A stretch of DNA of 21,390 nucleotides from an uncultured Collinsella sp. (GCA_902470895.1 CABRID010000029.1:1-21390), one strand, 5' to 3'. Positions 7,272 to 14,349 are shown, counted from the stretch's first letter. The notes: generated from the letters alone by a model not told the origin. Translations and numbers: made by a program.

Positions 7272-8282
7272 TGAGGCAAGACGGTATAGGCCGAGTGTGG
7301 TTTTGTCTCCCGCCCGTCCGCGCAGATTGGTGAAGAACCCGACCACGCCGTAACGGGCACGACGATACATGCGCTCGTCGTAGGCCTTCAAATCATTCCA
7401 CAGCGTCTTTAGGCGCTCGTCGGCGCAATCTTCCTCGGAAAGCTTGGTGAGCACCGAGCAGATCGCCATCATCATGGTGAAGTAGCCCATCATGTACGAA
7501 CGCAGGCGCGACGACTCAACATCGCTGTACAGGTGGTACGACTCCATCATGATACGCGTAACACGGAACTGCTGGTCCAGACGCTTGACCATCGTTGCCT
7601 CGTTGACGCTCTGACCTTCGCGACCGATAAAGTAGCGGTAGAGGTCGATGTCGGCGTAGTACATGGTCTTGCAACGCGGCAGCGGCACGTAGGCGTAGAT
7701 GTTGTCCACATAGAACGTGTGCGGCGGCATGGGAAGGTTGGACTCGCGCAGCACATCCGTGCGATAGCACAGGCTGTGCATGAGTAGGTTCTGGTCCAGG
7801 CGGAAATGACCGATCTGATCCCAAGAAAAGATCTTTTTGCGCGGCAGGGCAAATTTGTAACCAATAGCGGTATGCGTCCCCTCGTAAACCTTCTCGTACA
7901 CGTAGTTCGAGATAAACAGGTCAACGCGCTGGTCGCGCTCCTCAAAGCCACGCAGAATCGACAGCATGGTCGAAAGGGCAGCGCCGTCAAGCCAGTCGTC
8001 CGAGTCGACAACCTTGTAGTAGGTGCCCTGCGCCTCGCGCAGACCCGAAAGGACGGCAATACCGTGACCGCCATTCTCCTGGTGCACCGCGCGGATGATT
8101 CCAGGATAACGGGCCTCCCACTCGTCGGCCTTGGCGGCCGTCTCGTCCTTGGAGCCGTCGTCCACCACGATAATCTCGATATCGGTGGCGTAATTGCTCC
8201 CCTCCAAGATGGAGGTGATGCAATGGTCCATGTCCTTGGCGGCGTTATACGAGGGAATACCGAATGTTATGACTTTATGCAT
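7251..8282 (-). CDS. Family 2 glycosyltransferase
   Basis: This is a GT-A fold family 2 glycosyltransferase, which moves a sugar from a nucleotide-sugar donor to a glycan or lipid acceptor. The nucleotide-binding motif IIVVDDGSKDET lies at 37-48 and the metal-binding DSDDW at 93-97. The protein begins directly with the first beta strand (MHKVITFGIPSYN), supporting ATG 8282; an in-frame ATG at 8300 would add six residues. There is no clear membrane segment; the C-terminal third is helical and basic, which suggests peripheral membrane contact. Its start overlaps the glf stop by 8 nt, so the two form an operon. A role in galactofuranose transfer is an inference from this neighbour only. The last codons are mirrored in the inverted repeat downstream. 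Confidence 0.87.
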   Translation of the reverse strand: MHKVITFGIPSYNAAKDMDHCITSILEGSNYATDIEIIVVDDGSKDETAAKADEWEARYPGIIRAVHQENGGHGIAVLSGLREAQGTYYKVVDSDDWLDGAALSTMLSILRGFEERDQRVDLFISNYVYEKVYEGTHTAIGYKFALPRKKIFSWDQIGHFRLDQNLLMHSLCYRTDVLRESNLPMPPHTFYVDNIYAYVPLPRCKTMYYADIDLYRYFIGREGQSVNEATMVKRLDQQFRVTRIMMESYHLYSDVESSRLRSYMMGYFTMMMAICSVLTKLSEEDCADERLKTLWNDLKAYDERMYRRARYGVVGFFTNLRGRAGDKTTLGLYRLASKIFKFN

Positions 8283-9477
8283 GGCAGGCGATAATCTCAT
8301 CCGAAAGATCGAGGGCGGAATTGGTCACGGCGTCCATATCGTAGTAACGATACTCGGCCAGACGACCCACCGGGTGGAAGTTCGTCAGGTTCTGGACGCG
8401 CTCAAGATAGCGCTCATAGAGCTCACGGTTCTCGGGCTCAAGAATGGCGTAGTACGGCGTCTCGCCCGAGTCGGGCGTATAGGCCTTGGAGTACTCCTTC
8501 ATGATGGTGGTCTTGCCGGGCAGGACCTGACCGGTCATGTTCTTGAACTCGGTGATACGCGTGTAGTCCTCGCTCGTGGTGTAGTTGACGGTGCCCACGG
8601 GCTGGAACTGGTCCATATCGAGCGTCTCGAACTTCATGTCGAGCGTACGGTACGGCAGAGCGCCCAGGTCGAGGTTGAACAGCTCGTCGAGCGGACCGGT
8701 GTAGACGATCTCGCCGCCATAGACCTTGCCGTCGATCTTGACGGTGGTCTCGTCGATCTCGAAGAGGTCGCGGGCGTCCACATCGCAGAACACATCAATC
8801 AGATCGTGGTCGAGCATATGCTCAAACAGCGCGGTATAGCCGTCCTGCGGCATGCCCTGGAAGGGAGCCTGCGGGAAGTAGCGGTCATCATCGCCCACAA
8901 AGACGGGAACACGGCCGGTGATCGAGGGATCAATCTGGTCGGGCGTCTGGCCCCACTGCTTCATGGTGTAATGCAAAAAGACGTTCTCGTAGACGTAATC
9001 GGCGACCTCGGCAAGATCCGGGTCGTTCTTCTTACGCAGCTCCATAATGGGCACCTTGACATCCTTGCCAAAGGTCTCCACGAGCTTCTGATACAGCTCC
9101 TCACCGCGCTCGTCACCAAAGGCGAGCTTGAGACTCGCATGGTTGAAGGGCACGGGCATAAGGGTACCGTTGATGTTGGCGAGCACCTTGTGCTGATAAT
9201 CCGTCCACTTGGTAAAGCGCGACAGGAAATTGTGCACGCGCTCGTTAAAAGTGTGATAGATATGCGGACCGTACTCGTGGATCAGGATTCCGGCCTCGTC
9301 AGTGCAGTCATAGGCATTGCCCGCAATGTGGCTACGGCGCTCCAAAACGGCAACACGATAGCCGATGGTCTCGGCAAGACGGCGGGCGCAAACGGCACCG
9401 GCATATCCAGCACCGACGACAATCATGTCGTACGCGCCGGCGTTAAAGCCTTCAGGCAGGCCTGAGGTAATCTGCAT
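8275..9477 (-). CDS. glf: UDP-galactopyranose mutase
   Basis: Glf is a flavoenzyme that interconverts UDP-galactopyranose and UDP-galactofuranose, the donor for galactofuranose-containing surface glycans. The Rossmann FAD motif VVGAGYAGAVCARRLAE places GAGYAG at 22-27. Family signatures EYGPHIYHT (68-76), PVPFNHASL, the MKQWGQTP region and a C-terminal PVGRLAEYRYYDMD are all present. At 400 residues it is slightly longer than the E. coli enzyme (367), partly through about 15 extra N-terminal residues. The start is firm: AAGGAG at 9488-9483 with a 5-nt spacer to ATG 9477. It is first in a two-gene operon with the GT2 gene and divergent from pta. Its leader holds two hairpins just upstream of the ribosome binding site. 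Confidence 0.95.
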   Translation of the reverse strand: MQITSGLPEGFNAGAYDMIVVGAGYAGAVCARRLAETIGYRVAVLERRSHIAGNAYDCTDEAGILIHEYGPHIYHTFNERVHNFLSRFTKWTDYQHKVLANINGTLMPVPFNHASLKLAFGDERGEELYQKLVETFGKDVKVPIMELRKKNDPDLAEVADYVYENVFLHYTMKQWGQTPDQIDPSITGRVPVFVGDDDRYFPQAPFQGMPQDGYTALFEHMLDHDLIDVFCDVDARDLFEIDETTVKIDGKVYGGEIVYTGPLDELFNLDLGALPYRTLDMKFETLDMDQFQPVGTVNYTTSEDYTRITEFKNMTGQVLPGKTTIMKEYSKAYTPDSGETPYYAILEPENRELYERYLERVQNLTNFHPVGRLAEYRYYDMDAVTNSALDLSDEIIACHA

Positions 9478-9491
9478 CGATACTCCTTGTC

Positions 9492-9539
9492 AAAAGCCAC
9501 GGGCTCGTTAGCTGGGCTTTTCTCGAACATTCTTCGAGA
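9492..9539 (-). promoter_or_regulatory. Two tandem hairpins in the glf 5' leader
   Basis: On the minus strand the first hairpin is TCTCGAA/TTCGAGA (9539-9533 with 9527-9521, 5-nt loop). The second, AAAAGCC/GGCTTTT (9521-9515 with 9498-9492), has a small inner GCT/AGC stem and ends in four T. It lies 4 nt from AAGGAG. Its form is terminator-like, so attenuation of glf is possible. Confidence 0.45.
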
Positions 9540-9555
9540 CATATTTATCAGAGCG

Positions 9556-9581
9556 ATTATAGCGCTAATGCGTCCTATAAT
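9556..9581. promoter_or_regulatory. Candidate divergent -10 elements for glf and pta
   Basis: A perfect TATAAT lies on the plus strand at 9576-9581, facing pta. Another lies on the minus strand at 9561-9556, facing glf. Both have weak -35 regions at the expected distance (GCGATT and CTCATT). The overlapping arrangement would make the two promoters compete. Only the -10 elements are well supported. Confidence 0.4.
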
Positions 9582-9633
9582 GAGCTTGCCACACAAGGAA
9601 AGCTCAAGCACCGCGGCGTACATAATTGAAAGG

Positions 9634-9656
9634 TAAACCCGCTAGCAGCGGGTTTA
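9634..9656 (+). promoter_or_regulatory. Perfect hairpin in the pta 5' leader
   Basis: TAAACCCGCT (9634-9643) and AGCGGGTTTA (9647-9656) form a perfect 10-bp stem with an AGC loop, 52 nt before the pta start and downstream of the candidate -10. No rightward gene ends upstream, so it is not an ordinary gene-end terminator; an attenuator or mRNA-stabilising leader is possible. Confidence 0.5.
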
Positions 9657-9708
9657 TTCGTGAACAGCCGGGTGCCTGGAGCTTAGCGAAACGCTTGTAA
9701 GGAGTAAC

Positions 9709-10689
9709 ATGAGCGATTTCCTAAACCGTATGAAGTCTGCCGCCAAGGCCGACCTTAAGACGATCGTCCTGCCCGAGGGCGAGGATCCGCGCACTATCGT
9801 CGCGGCCACCAAAATCATCGAGGAGGGCCTGGCAAAGATCGTCATCCTGGGCAACCCCGACGAGATCAACGTTCCCGGCGCTACCGTCATCGACCCGCGC
9901 AATGCCGAGAAGCATGAGGAGTACGCGCAGAAGTTTGCCGAGCTCCGCGCCAAGAAGGGCGTTACCATCGAGCAGGCTCGCGCCCAGGTGATGGACGCCA
10001 CCTACTTTGGCACCATGATGGTCAAGATGGGCGATGCCGACGGCCTGGTCTCCGGCGCCTGCCACTCCACCGCCGACACCCTGCGCCCCGCGCTTCAGAT
10101 CCTCAAGACCGCCCCGGGCACCAAGCTGGTCTCGGCCTTCTTCGTGATGTGCACCGACACCCCGCAGTTCGGCACTGACGGCACGCTGATCTTCGCCGAC
10201 TGCGGCCTCAACATCAACCCGTCCTCCGACGAGCTCTCCGAGATCGCCATCGCCTCCGCTCACTCCTGGTCCACCTTTATGGGCAGCGTCGAGCCGCACG
10301 TGGCCATGCTCTCCTACTCCACCATGGGCTCCGCCGGCGGCGAGGTCGCCAAGAAGGTCCAGGAGGCCGTTAAGTTCTGCAAGGAGAAGGCTCCCGAGCT
10401 CGCCATCGACGGCGACCTGCAGCTCGATGCCGCTATCGTCCCCACCGTCGCCCAGCTCAAGGCTCCCGGCTCCTCCGTCGCCGGCAAGGCCAACGTGCTC
10501 GTGTTCCCCGACCTCGAGGCAGGCAATATCGGCTACAAGCTGGTCCAGCGCTTCGCTGGCGCTGACGCCTACGGCCCCATTCTGCAAGGCATCGCCAAGC
10601 CGGTCAACGACCTGTCGCGCGGCTGCTCTGCCGACGACATCGTGGGTGTCGTGGCCATCACCGCCGTCCAGGCTCAGATGGCTGAGTAG
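9709..10689 (+). CDS. pta: Phosphate acetyltransferase
   Basis: Pta converts acetyl-CoA and phosphate to acetyl phosphate and CoA, the first step of acetate formation. The 326-residue protein is a compact, single-domain class I-type enzyme lacking the N-terminal DRTGG extension of enterobacterial Pta. Hallmarks seen are LKTIVLPEGEDPRT near the N-terminus, DGLVSGACHSTADTLRPALQ, ADCGLNINPS, MLSYSTMGSAGG and the closing VNDLSRGCSADDIVGVVAITAVQAQ. A related phosphate butyryltransferase is less likely because those motifs follow the acetyl class and acetate kinase genes lie next door. The start is firm: TAAGGAGT with a 4-nt spacer before ATG 9709. Unlike the common pta-ackA operon, here pta is convergent with the ackA genes. 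Confidence 0.95.
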   Translation: MSDFLNRMKSAAKADLKTIVLPEGEDPRTIVAATKIIEEGLAKIVILGNPDEINVPGATVIDPRNAEKHEEYAQKFAELRAKKGVTIEQARAQVMDATYFGTMMVKMGDADGLVSGACHSTADTLRPALQILKTAPGTKLVSAFFVMCTDTPQFGTDGTLIFADCGLNINPSSDELSEIAIASAHSWSTFMGSVEPHVAMLSYSTMGSAGGEVAKKVQEAVKFCKEKAPELAIDGDLQLDAAIVPTVAQLKAPGSSVAGKANVLVFPDLEAGNIGYKLVQRFAGADAYGPILQGIAKPVNDLSRGCSADDIVGVVAITAVQAQMAE

Positions 10690-10748
10690 CGGACTTATCC
10701 CCTCGGGGCCCTACAGGGTAAAGCTCTGAAAACGTCCTCGGACATGTC

Positions 10749-10918
10749 GGAAAGTGTGTCCCAGTTTGGAGGCGGATTCTGGGATGCGGTTTCCAGTTGG
10801 GGCCTGTTTGGGAAACTGCGGGACGGAATTTTGCCTGATTGTGGGATGCGGTTTCCGCTACGTGCCTCAACTGGAAAGTGTGTCCCGGAATTCGGGCTCG
10901 GAATGGGATGGGATTTCC
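10749..10918. repeat. 62-bp-period array of alternating inverted 14-bp repeats
   Basis: Six related 14-mers alternate in orientation: GGAAAGTGTGTCCC (10749), GGGATGCGGTTTCC (10781), GGAAACTGCGGGAC (10811), GGGATGCGGTTTCC (10843), GGAAAGTGTGTCCC (10873) and GGGATGGGATTTCC (10905). Start-to-start steps are 32, 30, 32, 30 and 32 bp, so the unit is 62 bp repeated about 2.7 times, with 18-bp spacers inside pairs and 16-bp spacers between pairs. Each forward-reverse pair can fold into a hairpin of up to 14 bp. The array fills the gap between the convergent pta and ackA genes. It resembles BIME/REP-type interspersed palindromes and has no coding signal. Confidence 0.88.
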
Positions 10919-10930
10919 GCCTGATAGTAA

Positions 10931-10964
10931 AAAGGCCTCCGGAGCTGTTGCTCTGGAGGCCTTT
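10931..10964. terminator. Bidirectional terminator between pta array and ackA copy 1
   Basis: AAAGGCCTCCGGAG (10931-10944) pairs with CTCTGGAGGCCTTT (10951-10964) over 14 bp with one G-T wobble and a 6-nt loop. On the minus strand it ends in a five-T run (10933-10929) and lies 22 bp after the ackA stop. On the plus strand it ends TTTCGTTT, so it could also stop transcripts from pta. Confidence 0.85.
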
Positions 10965-10986
10965 CGTTTACTTGCAAATGCGTGCG

Positions 10987-12165
10987 TTAGTTGTTCTTGG
11001 TCAGACGCTCGACGTCGTGGGCGATCATGTATTCCTCGTCGGTGGGGATGACCATGACCGTGACGGCGGAACCGGCGGCGCTGATGACCTGCGGGCCGTT
11101 GCCCACGGCCTCGCGGTTCTTGTTGTTGTCGATGCGTACGCCCAGCCACTCAAAGCAGTCGCAGAAGGCCTTGCGGATCGACCAGTCGTTCTCGCCGATG
11201 CCGGCGGTAAAGGTGATGGTGTCCACGCCCGCCATGGAAGCGATCATGGAGCCGGCCTGCTGCATGGCCTTGTAGGCGAACATATCGAAGGCGAGCAGGC
11301 AGCGCTCGTCGCCCTCAGAGGCGCGTGTACGGATGTCGCGGGCGTCGTTGGAGATGCCCGAGATGGCAAGCAGACCAGACTGCTTGTTCATCATGTCATC
11401 GACTTCCTGATAGCTGTATCCGCCCTCGCGCTGAAGATAGCACACGGTGGCCGGGTCGATGGAACCGCAACGGGTACCCATCATCAGACCGTCAAGCGGC
11501 GTGAGGCCCATCGTGGTGTCGCGGCACACGCCGTCCTCGATAGCAGCAAGCGAAGCACCGTTACCCAAATGGCACGAAAGCAGACGGTGGCAGCGCGAAC
11601 CCAGGATCTCCTTGGCCATCATCCACTCATAGCGGTGGCTCGTGCCGTGAGCGCCGTACTTGCGCACGTGGTACTTGTCGCACACGTCCTTGGGCAGCGC
11701 GTAGGTATAGGCGACCTCGGGCATGGTCATGTGGAACGAGGTGTCGAAGACCGCCACGTTGGGCAGCTCCGGATACTTCTCACGGCAATACTCAATCGCC
11801 GCGGCCTCGCCGTAGTTGTGCAGCGGGGCGAGCGGGGCCACCTCGAGAATCTTGGCCATAACCTCGTCGTCGACAACTGCGGAATCATCGAAGTGCCAGC
11901 CGCCCTGAACGATACGATGACCAATGCCATCAATCGTAAAGTCGGTCTTCTCAAGCTCCTCGAGCACGCGAGCGATAGCAGAGCGATGATCGGGGAAAGG
12001 GACCTCCTCGGTCTGCTTGGCGCCACCGTTCTCGGAGTGGCCAAAGATGCCCATGTCCGAACCGATACGTTCGCAGTTGCCCTTGGCGAAAACCTCGCGG
12101 GTATCGGTATCCAAAAGCTGATATTTAAGGCTTGAGCTGCCGGCGTTGACAACAAGTACGTTCAT
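10987..12165 (-). CDS. ackA: Acetate kinase, copy 1 (canonical active site)
   Basis: AckA transfers phosphate from acetyl phosphate to ADP, giving acetate and ATP. This 392-residue copy keeps the expected catalytic residues by alignment to the Methanosarcina thermophila enzyme: Asn7, Ser10, Ser12 and Lys14 in VNAGSSSLKY, Arg84 (Arg91 there) in GHRIVQGG, Asp141 (Asp148), and His173 and His177 in GAHGTSHRY. MGTRCGSIDPA carries the conserved arginine and TDEEYMIA the conserved glutamate. The start ATG 12165 follows AAGGAG by 4 nt. It has its own promoter candidate (12259-12231) and a strong terminator, and a second terminator separates it from copy 2, so the two are probably transcribed separately. 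Confidence 0.95.
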   Translation of the reverse strand: MNVLVVNAGSSSLKYQLLDTDTREVFAKGNCERIGSDMGIFGHSENGGAKQTEEVPFPDHRSAIARVLEELEKTDFTIDGIGHRIVQGGWHFDDSAVVDDEVMAKILEVAPLAPLHNYGEAAAIEYCREKYPELPNVAVFDTSFHMTMPEVAYTYALPKDVCDKYHVRKYGAHGTSHRYEWMMAKEILGSRCHRLLSCHLGNGASLAAIEDGVCRDTTMGLTPLDGLMMGTRCGSIDPATVCYLQREGGYSYQEVDDMMNKQSGLLAISGISNDARDIRTRASEGDERCLLAFDMFAYKAMQQAGSMIASMAGVDTITFTAGIGENDWSIRKAFCDCFEWLGVRIDNNKNREAVGNGPQVISAAGSAVTVMVIPTDEEYMIAHDVERLTKNN

Positions 12166-12230
12166 GAGACTCCTTTGCAGTGCAATACGGTCGACGCAGA
12201 CCCCTTAAGACGGCCGCATTTTAATAAGAA

Positions 12231-12259
12231 GTTATCACAACTTGATAAATAGCTATCAA
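12231..12259 (-). promoter_or_regulatory. Promoter of ackA copy 1 with nested inverted repeats
   Basis: On the minus strand TTGATA (12259-12254, 5 of 6 to the -35) and GATAAC (12236-12231, 4 of 6 to the -10) are 17 bp apart, with an upstream TG extended -10. The same DNA holds two overlapping inverted repeats: TTATCA-5-TGATAA (12232-12248) and CTTGATA-6-TATCAAG (12241-12260). These could be an operator, and the spacer is unlike the 4-bp spacing of an FNR box. Confidence 0.5.
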
Positions 12260-12280
12260 GCATATCGCCCAACGAGCGCA

Positions 12281-12317
12281 AAAGAGGGGCCGAACGGCGC
12301 TCGGTCGTCCAGCCCCT
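12281..12317 (-). terminator. Terminator of ackA copy 2
   Basis: On the minus strand AGGGGC (12317-12312) pairs with GCCCCT (12290-12285), with an inner CCGA/TCGG stem, and TTTT follows close by (12283-12280). It begins 13 bp after the ackA copy 2 stop and separates the two acetate kinase genes. Confidence 0.65.
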
Positions 12318-12329
12318 CCCCTCTTGCAA

Positions 12330-13508
12330 TTACTTGCCGTTGACGATGCGCTCGACGTCGGAGGCGATCATGAACTCCTCGTCCGTGGGGATGACGAAAA
12401 TCTTGACCTTGGAATCCTTGGCGGACAGGCACCAAGCGCCGTCGCCACGCAGGGCGTTGCGGGCATGATCCATCTTGACGCCCATAAAGGCCAGACGGTC
12501 GGCAACGCCGGCACGAACGGCCGGAGCGTGCTCACCGATGCCAGCAGTGAAGACGAGCGTGTCCATGCCGCACATGGAAGTAGCCATCTCGGCAGCCTTG
12601 GCGGCAATCTTGTAGACAAACATGTCGAAGGCGAGCTGAGCCTCAGGGTCACCAGCGGCGGCGAGCTCCTCGACGTTGCGGCAGTCGTTGGTCTTGCCGC
12701 CGGTCACAGCCAAAAGGCCGGACTTCTTGTTCATCATCTCGTCGACCTCGTCGAAGGTGTAGCCGCCCTCGCGCTGCAGGTAGCACACGGTAGCCGGGTC
12801 GATGGAGCCGCAGCGGGTGCCCATCATGACACCGTCGAGCGGCGTCAAGCCCATGGTGGTGTCCATGCACTTGCCGTCCTCGATGGCGCACAGGGAAGCG
12901 CCGGAACCGATGTGGCACACGACGACTTTGCGAGCCTCGCCGTTGGTCATCTCGGCAACCTTCTTGGAGATGTAGCGGTAGCTGGTGCCGTGGGCGCCGT
13001 ACTTACGGATGTGCAGCTTGTCGCAGACGTCCTTGGGCAGGGCGTAGGTCTTAGCGACCTCGGGCATGTTGAAGTGGAAAGCGGTGTCGTAGACCGTAAC
13101 GTTGGGCAGGTCGGGATACTGCTCCAGGCAGTACTCGATAACGTTGGCCTCGGGGTTGTTGTGCAGCGGCGCGAGCGGGGCGACCTCTCGGATCTTGGCG
13201 AGAACGTCCTCGTCGACGAGGGAGGAGTCGCCAAAGTACCAACCGCCCTGAACGATACGGTGACCAATGCCCTCGATCTTGACGCCGTTGGCCTCGAGGT
13301 CCTTCAGAACGACCTCGATGGCGACCTTGTGGTCGGGGAACTCGATGTTCTCGGTCACCTTCTTGGAACCGTTGGCAGCGTGGGTGAAGGTACCGCCGGT
13401 AAAGCAAACGCGCTCGCAGGAGCCCTTTGCGGACACCTTGTGGGACTTGGTATCGATGACCTGATACTTAAGGGTCGAAGATCCCGCGTTGACGACCAGA
13501 ACGTTCAT
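12330..13508 (-). CDS. ackA: Acetate kinase paralog, copy 2 (diverged active-site residues)
   Basis: This second 392-residue acetate kinase aligns with copy 1 without gaps through at least residue 180 and shares long blocks (LPKDVCDK, GLTPLDG, MGTRCGSIDPATVCYLQREGG, FTAGIGE). Asn7, Ser10, Lys14, Arg84, Asp141 and His173 are kept. Two positions differ from the usual enzyme: Thr12 replaces Ser12 (AGSSTLKY), and Tyr177 replaces the second histidine of HGTSH (HGTSYRY). It may be an acetate kinase with altered kinetics or a kinase for another short acyl phosphate such as propionate; sequence alone cannot decide. The start ATG 13508 follows AGGGAGA. Much of the protein differs from copy 1, so the duplication is old or one copy was acquired. 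Confidence 0.92.
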   Translation of the reverse strand: MNVLVVNAGSSTLKYQVIDTKSHKVSAKGSCERVCFTGGTFTHAANGSKKVTENIEFPDHKVAIEVVLKDLEANGVKIEGIGHRIVQGGWYFGDSSLVDEDVLAKIREVAPLAPLHNNPEANVIEYCLEQYPDLPNVTVYDTAFHFNMPEVAKTYALPKDVCDKLHIRKYGAHGTSYRYISKKVAEMTNGEARKVVVCHIGSGASLCAIEDGKCMDTTMGLTPLDGVMMGTRCGSIDPATVCYLQREGGYTFDEVDEMMNKKSGLLAVTGGKTNDCRNVEELAAAGDPEAQLAFDMFVYKIAAKAAEMATSMCGMDTLVFTAGIGEHAPAVRAGVADRLAFMGVKMDHARNALRGDGAWCLSAKDSKVKIFVIPTDEEFMIASDVERIVNGK

Positions 13509-13561
13509 GTGTCTCCCTACTAACAGGCGGTGTGGCGCCGCCAGGTTACATACGCTTCAAT

Positions 13562-13595
13562 AATAAACCCAAACGCCCTCGCGCTCGGGTTTATT
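13562..13595 (-). terminator. Terminator after the xseA-xseB-HIT operon
   Basis: AATAAACCC (13562-13570) and GGGTTTATT (13587-13595) form a perfect 9-bp stem around a GC-rich loop. On the minus strand the 3' arm is GGGTTTATT, placing U-rich bases at the stem end. It lies 61 bp after the HIT gene stop and 54 bp before the ackA copy 2 start, so it may also act in that gene's leader. Its arms resemble the pta leader hairpin (TAAACCCG/CGGGTTTA). Confidence 0.55.
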
Positions 13596-13655
13596 GCGTT
13601 GATATATAAGTTATCGGTGCTTGAGCTTCCGTTTCATTGCAAGGAAAAAGCGTCC

Positions 13656-13991
13656 TCAGATGAGGTTCTCGCCCAGGTTCTTGCCGCCGAGGACGTGCAT
13701 GTGGAAGTGCATGACGGTCTGACCGGCGTTGACGCCCTTGTTGGAGATGACGCGGAAACCGTCCTCCAGACCCTTGGCCTTGGCGACCTCCTGGATGGCG
13801 TGGGCCATGGCGCCCATGGTCTCGGCGGGCACGTTATCGGCGATGTCACTGTAGTGCTTCTTGGGGATCACGAGCGTGTGGACCGGCGCCTGGGGATTGA
13901 GGTCGTCGAACGCGATGACCTGGTCATCCTCGTAGACGACGGTCGAGGGGATCTCGTGGTTGGCAATTTTGCAGAAGATGCAATCGCACAT
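13656..13991 (-). CDS. HIT family nucleotide hydrolase/transferase (HinT-like)
   Basis: HIT proteins hydrolyse nucleoside phosphoramidates or related adenylated compounds. This 111-residue protein has the defining histidine triad HFHMHV near the C-terminus, the N-terminal CIFCKI zinc-type cysteine pair and the family blocks IPSTVVYEDD, AFDDLNPQAPVHTLVIPKKH and VISNKGVNAGQTV. HinT-type adenosine phosphoramidase is the likeliest activity. ATG 13991 is the start, with AAGGAA (14003-13998) six nucleotides upstream; an in-frame GTG at 14009 has no such site. It follows xseB by 49 bp on the same strand and is probably last in an xseA-xseB-HIT operon. Confidence 0.92.
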   Translation of the reverse strand: MCDCIFCKIANHEIPSTVVYEDDQVIAFDDLNPQAPVHTLVIPKKHYSDIADNVPAETMGAMAHAIQEVAKAKGLEDGFRVISNKGVNAGQTVMHFHMHVLGGKNLGENLI

Positions 13992-14040
13992 GGTTGGTTC
14001 CTTTCTCACAGACCAAGGTAATTATATTTGGTCGGGATGG

Positions 14041-14307
14041 TTAGAACGAGAGGTTGTCGTCGGTGTTGGCGGCTTCGCCGTCGGCGAGCACGTCGTTGCC
14101 GTCGACGTCCTTAAGAAGCACCGAGACCTTCTGCTCGGCATCGGACAGGCGGGTGCGCAGGCTCTTGAGGAGCTCGACGCCGCGGGTATAACTCTCGAGC
14201 GACTCCTCGAGCTCCATATCGCCCGACTCCAGGCTGCGGATGATGAGCTCCAGCTCCTGCGAGGCCTGCTTGTACGTAAGCTGCTCGACCGGGGTCTTCT
14301 CTACCAT
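14041..14307 (-). CDS. xseB: Exodeoxyribonuclease VII small subunit
   Basis: XseB is the small helical subunit of exonuclease VII, which degrades single-stranded DNA from both ends; several copies bind each XseA. The 88-residue protein has the usual length and the family core LTYKQASQELELIIRSLESG followed by MELEESLESYTRGVELLKS, a two-helix coiled coil. The C-terminal 20 residues are acidic and probably disordered. It starts 42 bp downstream of xseA with an AAAGGAAA site. Adjacency to xseA confirms the assignment. Confidence 0.93.
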   Translation of the reverse strand: MVEKTPVEQLTYKQASQELELIIRSLESGDMELEESLESYTRGVELLKSLRTRLSDAEQKVSVLLKDVDGNDVLADGEAANTDDNLSF

Positions 14308-14349
14308 ATCTGTTTCCTTTCCTAAAGGTTTATCGCTATGAAACGCGGG

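Noticed and set aside
8194..9465. Open frame opposite glf (about 420 codons)
   Set aside because: Glf has strong family motifs in the other direction; the antisense product has no recognisable motif.
10749..10918. CRISPR array
   Set aside because: The repeats alternate in orientation, are only 14 bp and imperfect, the spacers are 16-18 bp, and no cas gene is present.
10744..12135. Open frame of about 460 codons opposite ackA copy 1, starting inside the repeat array
   Set aside because: AckA copy 1 is certain on the other strand; the frame begins in repeated non-coding DNA with no ribosome binding site.
12242..12259. FNR-type box (TTGAT-N4-ATCAA)
   Set aside because: The half-sites TTGAT and ATCAA are separated by 8 bp instead of 4.
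12324..13523. Open frame of about 400 codons opposite ackA copy 2
   Set aside because: It is a shadow of the acetate kinase gene with no motif of its own.
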